This document shows positions 25,827 to 38,300 of a stretch of DNA of 64,000 nucleotides, piece by piece. The number at the start of each line of letters is the position of its first letter. The stretch's first letter is position 1. The stretch is from assembly GCA_002005505.1 (NCBI GenBank), contig MVGU01001026.1, positions 68,501-132,500 of the forward strand. The letters run 5' to 3'. Origin of the DNA: Botryococcus braunii. Lineage: Eukaryota; Chlorophyta; Trebouxiophyceae. Both the position numbers and the translations under genes were made by a program. Under the pieces are notes generated by a model that was given only the letters and a program-made list of their open reading frames with translations, was not told the origin of the DNA and ran no database searches.

Positions 25827-28800
25827 ATGTTAATATTTTTCGTTTTGTTCGGCCTGTTCTTGCTGGACGGGAACGCATCCAGAGTGCGCGGGTAATAAAA
25901 GATTTTGTGTTTGCAGTCCTGTGCTTTTTAATCTCCTGCGTTGCAACTGCCTTCTATATATATGTCCGGGTCATCGTCTTTTACAGTAGTAAGGAGTGGG
26001 CGACCTTTGTTTGGCGTGGTTGCCTGTGTCATTTTCTACGCAACCTGCTGACAGGGGCTGCGCATTTTATGCAGTGCGGCAGAGTCACCCAGTCATCTTG
26101 CATATGGTGGGCGTCCTGTTGCTGGAGCCACCAGAGAGTTCTGGTTTGACACACGAGGACCTGCTAGCTGGAGACGCAATGTGTCCAGATTTGCCACTAC
26201 AAGGCCGTTTTCTGAACATACAACAGGGGCATCATTCACCGAGGAGGAGTTAGTTGGAGAACCAGTCCAGTGGCCCATGCGTAAGTTGAAATAAAGCTGA
26301 GATTACGGGTTCCTACTGTAAGTAGCTAGTGAAGGTGGCTGAAGCTTGAAGTCCTCTGGCTAGCGAGAGGCTGTGGGGGAGGGGCAATAAACACTCTGCG
26401 AGTCCCCAGGCAGGAACGTTGAAGAAAAGTAAATAACTTCATTGATAAAAAAAAGCTATGCAGCATATGTGATGGCTTGTGGAGCAACTTTTATCTTGTT
26501 TATAAAATGCAGGCTGTCCGTAATATGTGCTTGCACCTCTGGGGGTGTGCAGCCAATGATGACCTTGAAACCGAAGCTTTGTGCTTACAAGGTGGCTACA
26601 TAGACTTGTGGAAAATGGTTGTTGGAAATGTTACGGGAAGAAATGGCCTGGAGTTTCCCTTACTTCTATCTTTTCAGGGAATCTGCAATGATGGGGAGGT
26701 GCTTCCTAGCTACAGCACATCTGCGGTACGTTCACTTCCTGTTGCGATGCCTTCAGCTAGTGCTTGAAAAATTTACAAGCAGTGATGGTGTTCCTGGAAT
26801 GGGCTGGTGTTGTCTACAACAACCGGTTCCGGGAACACCATCACTGCTGATTAGTTTTGCTCCATGCTCTGCAGGTGTTTGGTAGGGCCATGACCAACTG
26901 TTCTCTACTGACGCCGTGCGATCGCTGTATCATGTATTTAATCTGCAAGAAGTACAATGCTTATAGGTCAAGGGATTGTAGACTGACTTAAGAGATCCGG
27001 ACGTTGTTAAACTTGTGTGCTGGTCTAAGGAAAATGTGAATTCTTCCGCTCAACATTATTCCTCTTTTTTTTTTTTGGGGGGGGGGGGGGGGGAGGGTCG
27101 GCGCTTGCAGCTACTGGGAAGAGGGATGTAGCTTTGGTGGTTTTGATGGTGCAGCACCTTCTCATACATACACAGATGTGAGAAGAGAAGCAGGGTCAAT
27201 TGAGGGTGCTGGGATTGTGATTGGGCGGCTCAGGTGACCCTTGGCTTCAATGTAACCGGGCGGGTGACAGTTGAGGTTGCGCCGACTGACATTGGCTTTG
27301 AGTATTGGCAAGGCAGAATTGCATCTTATCTGGTGAGCTTCCAAGGTGTTGGAGAGGATCGCCCATATGGTGCAGGGCCATTGCCAGGACAGGGCTATGT
27401 GGATTACTGCCCGCCCGGGATGTTTGTCTCAGGATACCAGGTCAATGCTGGCAGTGTCCTGAATCGAATCCGAGTGCGCTGCTCCTGCATTACATGTGGT
27501 AAGCCCTGCATGTATTTTCTTCTCCTTCACCTTCTTCTTCTTCCGCTTCCTCTTCCTCTTTAATTCATTTTGTTTGTCTTCCAGTAAAAGGTGAGCATTC
27601 CCTAACTGCAAACCATGTATCTTACATGCATTTTTGGTCTTTGATGTCAGGCACATGGCTCTCAAGTCTACAGGTGAAGCCATGTGAATGCAAGCTGCAA
27701 ACTGTTGAGAGGTGGGGAGGGGAGGCATTATGACCTTCTGCCTGTGGCTTGGGTGGGGTCGCTCAATGCTTCAAACTGTTGCAGGTTGCGACAGCCCTAC
27801 TGACCAGAAGTAATTGCCTGTGAGTTGCAAATGAACATGACTGCGCCTTGGGTGGGGTCATTGAATTTTGGTCCCACGGTCGCAGGTTGTGACTGCCTCA
27901 ATGACCAGAGGGAACTGCTCAAGAGTGTGCCACAAATGAATGTGGGAGATGCGGCTCCCACTTCAGGCCCCTTAGGAACTCCGATGGATGGGGTCTCCCG
28001 AGGTTGTCTGCCACCAATGGCAGGACTGCCCAAGCCCTTTTGCTTTGTGGACAACTCCACGTGCTCAGCCCCAGTTTTCAGTCTGGACGGCCTCTTCTAC
28101 GACTACTGCTTTGCCGAGGGAGAAACCTATGCCATGGATACTGGTGAGTGATGCTACTTAGGCTGCTGGGCTGGGTCGAGAGCTCGTAGCCTCTAGCCTT
28201 ATTGCAGGATTAGTCCTGGTCCTTAGCAGGTATTTCTTGTGCTGCAGCTTCTGCTTGTCAAAATCGCAGAATGTTGGGTATGGCTTGTTCTTTTCGAATC
28301 ACCCCAGTGTTATGTCAGAGTTTTCTGAATTACTGCTTCTACTGTAGTGCTTTGCTGTACCACCATATTTACACCTTTTGCATCACTTTGTTGTTATACT
28401 TTTACTGCATTACTTTGGTGTACTACTTGTCTGGTCCAGGGGTCCCTGGAGTTGCCCAGGATCATTTTGCTTTTTGGTAATTGGCAGCATCGGTGAGTGA
28501 TAGAGAGAAAGGGGGGCGAGGGGGGGTGGGATGACTTGAGGTTGACTTTGGCTCTATCAGGAGCTGATCCTATGATGCCCTGCAGGGCTATTTTCATGAG
28601 GCCTCAAGGACATAGACATTTGCCTGCTGAATGGTATTTACATTTTGTTCTCTTGCCTGTAATTATAAGCGAGTGTCATAGCATGGCTCAACGCGTTTGC
28701 ACTGGCATGTATTGGCCCTGATGGGGGTGCTCTGCACCCTTGTCTTGGAAGCCCCGGCGGTTACAAGAGGTGGTGGTGTCGCAGAGAAAACAAAATATGG

Positions 28801-29880
28801 TTGCTCTTGCAAGCCCAACTTCAATGTCACCTTGGGTGATGGGACTCTGATTATGTCGGGCGGTCGTTGCATAAAGGGCGGCTTCCTGGATACCTACTGG
28901 TGCCCAGTCTTGCAGGATACGTGCAACCATGGGTCCACGTTCAAGCTGGCCCGAAATGGTTCCTTCATGTATGATACCTGTGAGCGGGGTACGGGCACCA
29001 TTTTTGCAACAGATAACCTTCCACCAGACCTTGGCATCGGAAACAGACGGTGTGGGTTCTGAAATGCACTCTTCCATGTGAAGTAGGTAGCATTAAATCA
29101 GACACTTAACATGGTGGAGCAGTGTACAGCAGACCCTCGCACCCCCATTTTGTTGCGCACGAGCATCTGCAGTGTGGTGTTGATCAGCACTGAAAAGGAG
29201 TAGAAGACACACCAAGGATCTGTGGGCCTTCGTTTCGCGAGCTTTTCGTCTGGGAGTCAGCCTCTGTTTGTCTGCCCAATCAGCGAGGGGCACAAAAAGA
29301 TGCAGGGGCAAACAGAAAGGATGTCGTGTGGCTGATGATGTGTCTGGGGAAATTCCTCGAGTCAGTGAGTGCAGTTCTGGGCGATGCTGTGCCAGGACAT
29401 CTTGCTTTACATTTTAAAAGTAGCACACTCATCAGGTGTTGTTGCTCACGCAGGAAGAGGTTCCAGAAATAAAACTGGCGAGTTACGGTATAGCGTCCCT
29501 GCAGCTCTGGGCAGCAGTGAAACTTCCGGCGTAGGGTCGGGGGGGCCTTCAGCTGGGGCTTCAAATGGTTCCCGTCTGGATGCATCAACGCAGGTGCCTT
29601 TCTTAGTCCTCCATGTACAGCCCCCCCACGTGGTTTTTCTCTTGGTGTCGTTGGAGTACTTCACATGGCTTTGCCCATTTGCTTATCGTTTATGGCCTTC
29701 TTTCATGGAGTTGTGGATGGGCGAAGCCCGCCTTTGAGGAGGGTTGTTACTTCTACAGAGCTGCTATTTGTGGACACAATTGACTGGTCTGTCTTACCCA
29801 CCCCTCCAGTGGCCTGTAGAAGGCCATTTATTTCCAGTAAGTCCTTTGTGGGCTGAGGGTTCGATACACACAGCGCGTGC

Positions 29881-29939
<59 letters not shown>

Positions 29940-29946
29940 CGCGCGC

Positions 29947-30023
<77 letters not shown>

Positions 30024-32054
30024 TGTGTGTGTGTGCGCGTGTGTGTGTGTGCGCGTGTGTGTGTGTGCGTGTGTGTGTGCATACGTACGTGCGCTTGCGT
30101 GCATTGGGGGCCGGAGTGGGAGGTGGGGGGGGGGGGATGCAAACATTCTTCAATCTCTACAGGTCGTAACTTTCGGCTCAAATATTCGCAAATTGGTGGG
30201 TTGACTTATATCTGTAATGGGTTTGGTTTTTGAAGGTCATTGGAGCTTCTGCATCGCACACATTGTCCCAGGTGAAAAAAACAATTATTGGCATTGGTTG
30301 TGGGCTCGTTGTGCTTATCCTGCTGGTGGCCTTCTACGTGTGGAAGAAGATGAGACGGCGAACTCCCAATGGGCCGTCTGAAGCTGTTTTGAGCACTTCA
30401 GTCAGGCAGCCACTTCCACTGGAAAGCCCTCAAGCATCACTTGACGTAAGCAGTCCCAGACTCTCGATGGTGCTGTGAGCTGTCATCATGTCTGTTTGCA
30501 GGTGTTGGGTACCGCTGTGGTCTTTTCTTTTTAAAGGATTTTGACTCTCCCAGGTGCTGTGCGACCTTAGTTGGCTAGACATGGGTCATTCATTGTGTTG
30601 CCGTCCTCTTCAGCCCTTGTGGCTGGTCCTAGATGTAATATTCCTATTCTTTCCTTTCCTTGACTCCTGCTGTGGATTCTGGCTAAAGCTGCGGGCTTTT
30701 CTTTTGAAGATTTTGGATACTGTTTGTGGTAACATTGACTAGTGCTCTGGTCATCGTTTGGAGATTTTGGCTACTGCTGTGGTCACTCGGGCTGCTGCTG
30801 TGGCCATCTTTCTGAGATTGTGGCGAGTGCTTGATAATCTTTTGGAGTTTTTGGCTACTGCTGTGGTCATGTTCCGACGATTTTGGCTACTGCTGTGGTC
30901 ATTTTGGGGATGTTTGGCTGCTGCTGTGGTCGTGTTTTGGGGATTTCGGCTAATGCTGTTGTCATTCTGTGAATCAGTACTGCTGTTTCATGTTTTTGGA
31001 GATGTTGCTCTTGATGTGGTCATCTTTTGGAGCTTTTGGCCACTGCTGTGTTCATGTTTTGAATATTTAAGCAATTGCCCATGGTGGTGTTATTGAGATG
31101 TTGGCTCCTACTATGTTTTGCAGAATTGGGCTGCAGCTGTGGTCATGTTTTAGAGATTTTGGCTCCTGCTGTTGTCGTATTTTTAAAGCTGGGGCTGCTG
31201 CTGCTGTATGTTTTTTTAGGGTGTTGGCCACTGGTGTCCGACGTGACATTGCTGCTTTTTGCAGCTTTTGCGGCTTTGGTGAAACTTCAAGAAGTGGGTC
31301 TTGGAAATTGGGCACGAGACCCCGTCACAGCTCTAATCATGTGACTGAGACAGCAGGATCCTGCCGAATGGGGGCCCTCTTGTATGTTAACGAGACAAGC
31401 CATTATTTCAGCCCAGCGCACTGAATGGTTGGAGCTTGTTTGCAGAGCACAGAAGGATCGAGTCCGGAGCGCGATAACGTGTTCAAGAGAGCGCGCAATT
31501 TTCTTGCATCCTCCTCTGGTCTGTCTGCTCAGGTGTGATTCACCGCTAGATGTTAAAGTTTTACGTACCTATTCAGGCAGTGTACAGCTCTGGGAATGGT
31601 CTGTTTCTTCAGAAACTCTCTGCCCCTTACCAAACCAGTGCACATCGGTTGCAGCAGGCCTCCCCTGGTGCTGGCAGAGCACCTCTCCAGATTGTGGTCC
31701 CGCCGGAGACGCCGAGTGCGATCCCGCCGAGGGCGCCAAGTGTGAACCCCACTGAGCAGCCGAGACCGCATGATAGCTTGCAAGCACGGCTTTTCAGTGC
31801 TGATCAGGTTGCCAATCTGCTTCAGCACCGTCTGGTGCCGCCATCAGGATTTCGTAATGCGGCTGAGAGGCGGCCCCTTGAAAGCCCTTTCGCTAACCAA
31901 ACATCGAGCGATGTATGCTAACCCAAACCCCCCCCCCAACCCCGGCCTTCTTCCCCCGTCCCCCTCCCCCCCTCTCTCTCCGCCCCCCTTCTCCCTCTCT
32001 TTGTATGTGGGCGCACGCAGGCACGCATTCGCGCGCATGTGTGTGTGTGCGTGC

Positions 32055-32087
<33 letters not shown>

Positions 32088-35000
32088 TGTGTGCGCGCGC
32101 GCGCGCTGTGTGGGTGGGTGGGTGGGGGAGGGTGTGGAGCTTTATGGAAGTCGGAGGACACATACATGGTCCTTGGTATGGGATGTCAGTCTGTGTGTTT
32201 GCCCTCTGCACATATTGAGCTTTCTGGATGCCACCAAAGTGGGGCTCTCTTTGGGGAAGGCGTTAGGAGGTATTTCTCTGAAGGATTCAAGCCTCATTTG
32301 GGGGTGTGAGCATGTATGCAGAGGCTTAGAGGGTCCTGATGTGGTGTGAAACTCAGATTCACTTGTCAATGTTGTTGCACCCCCTGCTTCTCCAGCCATG
32401 CAGGTGTAAACTGTCATGTGCCTGTGGTGATTAATGCCTTGGTAAATGTTATACGCTTTTGTGGTGAGCTCCATTTCTGGATGAAGATTATGCTCAAATT
32501 TAGTGCTCGTGTGACGGAATTAGTGAATGTTAGACATGCCCCATCATGATCAGCGGATGTGCCTGTCAGTGAACCTGTTCATAAGAGGATCCCTCTGTCG
32601 AATGCTTTTAGAGACTGCACCTGTTTCATCAGAGTTTCATGGAGGACACATGCCTTCTGACAAAGCTGTGGAGGCAGCTCCTTGTGAAGTTGCAACAGGG
32701 ATTTTGTGACATTTGATTTGCCCACAGCAGACACGGGTGGTTAAGAATCTAAAGACAGATTAGTTTACTTCTCACCGCAAAGTGAAGTTAGGTCGGACCA
32801 AAAGAGCTGCCTCTGAAACCCTTACTAAAGAACCCTTTACCAAGCAAGCTCAGGTGCAAAATGCGTATCAATGGAGTTCTACCTACTCAGCTGCTTCCAG
32901 AAGCCTTTGGTGGATGGGTTTCTCGGACTCAACAATGGTGCAAGGGGTCAGGGGCCTCTAAGATGTACAAAATTGATATTCAAACCACACAATTCGTGCC
33001 TCGTCTCATCGTGGTTATGTCCGGGTTAGTTGGCGTCAGATAATATATTGTATGCTGGTACCAGTGGAGAATTATTGGTATACTGTAAGTATCGCACGGT
33101 GGCACTTGAAAACCTTATTCTATGATGGTACAACTGGTACAGTATGTTTCATACTTGGGCAGACATAGCAATAGGGGCGGCGACAATGTTTGCAATGCTT
33201 TCCGACGCCTTTTCTTTTCTAATGGGGTGGAGCAGGTCCCCTCGGCTGTTGGTAGTGCTGCTCTTCAGACTAATGTCCTGAATGAGCTGTGGAGTAAGAA
33301 TCCCATGGAACTGCCCGTGCATGGTGAAGAACCAGATGCAAATTTGTACACGGCTGAAGAAGTCGCCACTTGGCGCCAGGTAGGGATTCCAATATTTCCG
33401 AATGCGTGCCATCTCGCGCCTCCAATTGCTCGGCCATCCCTCAACTGAATTCTCTTGCATCCACATCCACATGCCTGTTGATGCCTTGCTGAACTGCAAG
33501 AGGTACATGCGAGAAATTTGTTGAGTGGGGACGGAGCAGAGAGAGGAACGGAGGGAGGGAGAGGGAAGGAGGAACGGGGAGAGGGAGGGGGGAGGGGGGC
33601 ACGCTTGAGATGTGTATGTATGGGGTAAGTTGCCTGCCACGAAGAACAGAGGCCATTGGAAGTGAAAGTGCGTGAGTTGAAGGTCCATTTCCGCAGGGGA
33701 ATCCCGGGGGTCGGCCACCAAATCCTTCGCCGAGCGGCGAGTCTCGCGGGCGGAATAAGAGGCAGACGGCTCCCGAATGGGAGGTGGACCCTGCGGATGT
33801 CACAATATGCTCCGACAAGCATGGAAACCCCAAGTTTCTGGGCAAGGGTGGGTTTGGCACGGTACGCCGTCCTTTCTGGAGCCATCACTGTGCAGGAGCT
33901 GTTCAAGTGGATAGCATAACAAAGGCCCTTTTACAAGCACAACAGACTTTCATTCTTATGCAGCGGGCTGGGCGCGGGGCAACCTCTTGTACGCTGTTGT
34001 TATATATCTACCTGTGTTTGCTTTGCTCTGGAAGTTGCAGCTTTCCAGATCTATCATGGGGTTCGAGGACCTGAGAGAATGTGGTTCTGCACTGCCCATG
34101 CAAGTAACATTCCGCTGTTGGTGCAAGGTCTGCATTTGTTTCAAGTGTGGTATAGACAGTGCTGAGGCAGGAGGGTAAATCAGGTGGGATGGCTGTGTCC
34201 TGTGCAGGTGTACCAGGGTTGGCTGAAGGGACATACCCCTGTAGCTGTGAAATATATTTATGGAAAGCCCGTGGGGGACGAGAAGTATGTTCGAGAAGTG
34301 GGGCTCCTGAGAGGCCTTAATCATCCAAACATTCTGCGCTTTCTCGGGGCTGCTGTCGTGGTAACACCCCCCCCCCCGGGGGGGTCCCCCTTTACATGCT
34401 TTACAAAAAACATGAAAGTCCCCCTCTCTCTATATATTAACCACCCTCTAAAGACGTGGTCTCGAAAACCAATTATTACATTTGGTTGACCATGCAGAAA
34501 TAAATAACCCACTTGTGATGTCCATTTTTAATCTCTCAGATTAAGTCCTGCCTAAAGAGGCATGTCTGAAACAGCAGTAGCTTGTGCAGCTGTATCTTCA
34601 TGAGGTCCTTGCGGTCTTGAGTTCTTGATTTGCCCACAAGTCAATGCTATACATCATAATGTGAGTGTCCTTCATTGTGTCCATTTGTATATTCTTGCTC
34701 AATGGTCTCCATATCAGGAAGCAGTCCACCCTGGAATTGGGGGAGAATCTCTGTACGTTTGAGACCGCTCCCACTGCTGGAAGGCACCTTGGCTTTGAGA
34801 ACACGTAAAGGACTGTATGCGCCTTTGCCGACATATCTTTTGACCATGCAGGAAGCGGCTCATGAATGTAGCACGATTCAGCTAATACTTGGGAGTGACA
34901 TTACTGTTCACATTGGTCGGGAATGGCTTACAAGCTATCTTTCTGGTGTAACTTGTCTGTTCCCTATTGTTTTGTGTCTCTTGCTTCACAGGCGATATGC

Positions 35001-35260
35001 TGAACCCAAAAATGAGTAATATGGAGTTACTGGATCAATTTTTATGGGCCAAAACCCTGATGTGTGTCTGCTGCAGCGGGACCAAACGATGTTAGTTACG
35101 GAGCTATTGAAGGGCGGTGACCTGCACTCAGCTGTTTGTACTCGAAAAGTGCAGTGGCCTCGGCCTCCCACCGCAGTGCAGGAGCAGCCTAGGTGAGGAA
35201 CGCCACTTTTTGCTTGGACAATCTATATGGATGGGTATCTGGGAACACAAATGTGCATGC

Positions 35261-35309
<49 letters not shown>

Positions 35310-38300
35310 CGCGCGTGGTGGGGTGGGGGTGTGGCGTGAGGGGATCGGTTGCGCAAGCATTGCAAACAACTCCTGAGGACACAGGTAGATAATTTGGGAA
35401 CACTGCATGCAGCTCCGGAAAATAGAAGCATTCTTTTCCGAAAGGAATATAGTTTGATACTGTTCCATGACGATGCAGGCTTTGTCCTTGCCATGTGGGC
35501 TTTGTTTTTGGGAAGGCGTTCTTGGCTTCAGGGCAAGTGGTATCGTGGGGGGGGGGGGGGTCGTTCCTCATAGGCTATGCACGGTGGAGCTCTGCAAGCA
35601 CTACTGCTTTTTGGTTTGAGGGGGGGTTGTAATGTAATTGGGAGCCTGTACAGTGCATGTAGATAATGTAGGGAAAGATTTGTGTTTGATCTGCAGCTTT
35701 TTAAGAGCGAGCCAAGCAAATTGCAGTATGTTTCCGTCATGGGTCACGCCCGACACAGGTCCAATGGAGGGTATAAACACAGGGGGCAGGGTTGCTGTAC
35801 TGGACTCGTAGAGTACTGAACTTTGCAAGGGCATTGGTGAAATAGCAAAGCGAAGAGTTCAGCAGTATTTTCACAACATTGGGGATGTGGGCAGTAGCGA
35901 CCCAGGGAGTGGCCTACAAGAAAGTGAAGCAGCTGAGGGTGGCCTACAAGAAAGTGAAGGTGCTGGGAGTGGCCCACAAGAAAGTGAAGTTGTTAAGCCC
36001 GAGTACTGTGGTCTACAAGTCATGACTGATGTTGCACGGGGCCTCTCATACTTGCATGAACGGCAAGACAAAATCGCTCATCTGGATATCAAGAGCTCGA
36101 ATATCTTGTTAGACGGGTATGCTCCCATGACTTTGAGCAGTCCAGTGGTATACAGTTGGTCCATCATGGCTGGGCATATTCCGTTTGCCAGACTAAAGAG
36201 CGTTTGGCAAGGAGTTGGGACGAAGTTTGGCAATGTTGTGCATGCGAGTAGTTGCCTTCCAACCTGGTGCACCCTCCACCCTGGTGCACCCACTCTTTGT
36301 TGAAAGTGCCCATGGCATTGTCAAATCAGAGTGGTAATCTTATATGTAAGTGCTTGAGTAAATGCTTTGACAAGTGAACTGGCGTCAGGGTTGCTGACTG
36401 CTTAATGTAGGGACTCCCATATGTCCTCCCCTTAAGTCCCACCCTTCCCGAAGACCCGGCCCCCCGCCCGGCCGGGGGGGGGGTGTGATTCTCCAGATAC
36501 AATGGGTTTGCCAAGGGCATTTTTGTCTCAAATCCTTTATCCAAAAACATGCATGGTTGGTCAAGGAAAACAGAGTTAGTGGAGAGTCTGGATTCCTCTT
36601 GCTGCCTATTGCCTGAGAAAGCTGCACCAACCTGTGATGTGTGATAACCTTGTTTCAGTTCCTAATCTTCCCCATCTGTGGTTGGGCAGGGCCTGTGCCA
36701 AAATAGGCGACGTTGGATTTGCGAAAGTAGTGAATCAAACCACCGCTGGCTCGCATGCACCTGCTGGTATTAGTTGGGCTTGGTGAGTTGATGTCTTGAT
36801 AACATTGCTTTGACAAGTACCATGGCACTGTTCCAGAGGTTCTCCAGTTGGCACAGGACAAAATGGACCGGAATGCGTTTACTTTCAGCAATGAGATTAT
36901 GTACTTTATCTCGTATGCGAGAAGCCTTTCACATTCTGTATGTCTTGTGTGAACATGTGACAGACATACAGTGTGTGTGTATGTCTTTTGCAAGACCCTT
37001 TGTCTTTATCCCTTTGTCTTGGTCAAAGAGATTCCCCGGGGGGGGGGGGGGGGGCGTGCCCTCTTGGGCGTTCCTACCTGTGCTCACATGAACTGTGCCA
37101 CTTGGCATGTATTCTTGGAGCATCCAAAGGCAAGTGACTGGGATTTGGCGTTGACACGTTATGTGTACATTACACAGTACATATTGGTTTCTGATTAAGT
37201 GTGGCTTGGTTACCATTGTGCAGGGCCGCTCCAGAGCTGATTTTAAATTCAGAAGCAGGGGTGAAGTCAGATATCTATTCTTTTGGTATCGTGCTCTGGG
37301 AAGTCATCACCCAGACACCGGCTGAGAGGGGAAAGTGTTCTCTGAAAGCGTAAGCCCTCTCAATAGAGCCTAAGGTCAGCTAATAGGGGAAATTCGGAAC
37401 AGGTCGATTTTATATGTCGAGGTTTGCCATGCACATTGTTGTGTCCAGTAAAACTTTTCTTGTACTCTACATTTTGTGCCAGTGTATGTAATGGGACGAG
37501 GAGGATTGTCTGTAGGGAGGGCGTGCTGAAGTGGGGAAGGGAAGGGGCAACCAGAACCAAACACCAAACCTCCCCCACCTCTCCAACCCCACCTTTTCAC
37601 ACCCCCCCCCCCACACACACACACACACACACACTCACTCTCGCACACACACACTCACTCACTCACACACACACTCACATACACACAAATACACATGCAC
37701 ATCAGAACAACAAGAACTGCAAGATGACTAGACCATGGCAATAAAAATGAAAGTGGGTGCGCCCGGGTGAAAAGAGGGAGGCATGAAGGGTTGCAGGCTC
37801 TAACCACATTGGCAGATGCATTCTACCCTACGAGACAACACATCGAGCCTGTCTGAAACTTGTTCAAAGTTGACACCATGTGGCTAGGGTTAGCAAAAGG
37901 TGTATTACGGCAGCGCCTCAATTACTTACGTTTAACATATGCTAAGGCATATGTACTAGCCGAATCAGACCTTAGACTTCACGACAGATGCGGGACGACA
38001 TGCTGATAATCACGGACCAGTACATCAGCATGAAATTCTTCCATCTTCTTGGGGTAATTAAATTGGGAGAGAACCCTCTTTTTTTTTAGATTTGTGTGCA
38101 GTAGATGACTAGTTGACTGCACCAATGAACAAAGGGAATCCTTGGAGGAGACGAATTCTTCTTGTTACATATGGAAACTGATGCTGAAACACATTACGTT
38201 GATACACAAAAGCATGTGCATTACCAGCCCTAAATGTGATGCGCGCAGTACAAGGTGTACAACGCTTGGTCGTAACGTGTAATGGATCTGGCATAAGTGG

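Noticed and set aside
29703..30181. Long frames encoding poly(Val-Cys) or poly(His-Thr)
   Set aside because: These are translations of TG/CA microsatellites and are open in several frames on both strands.
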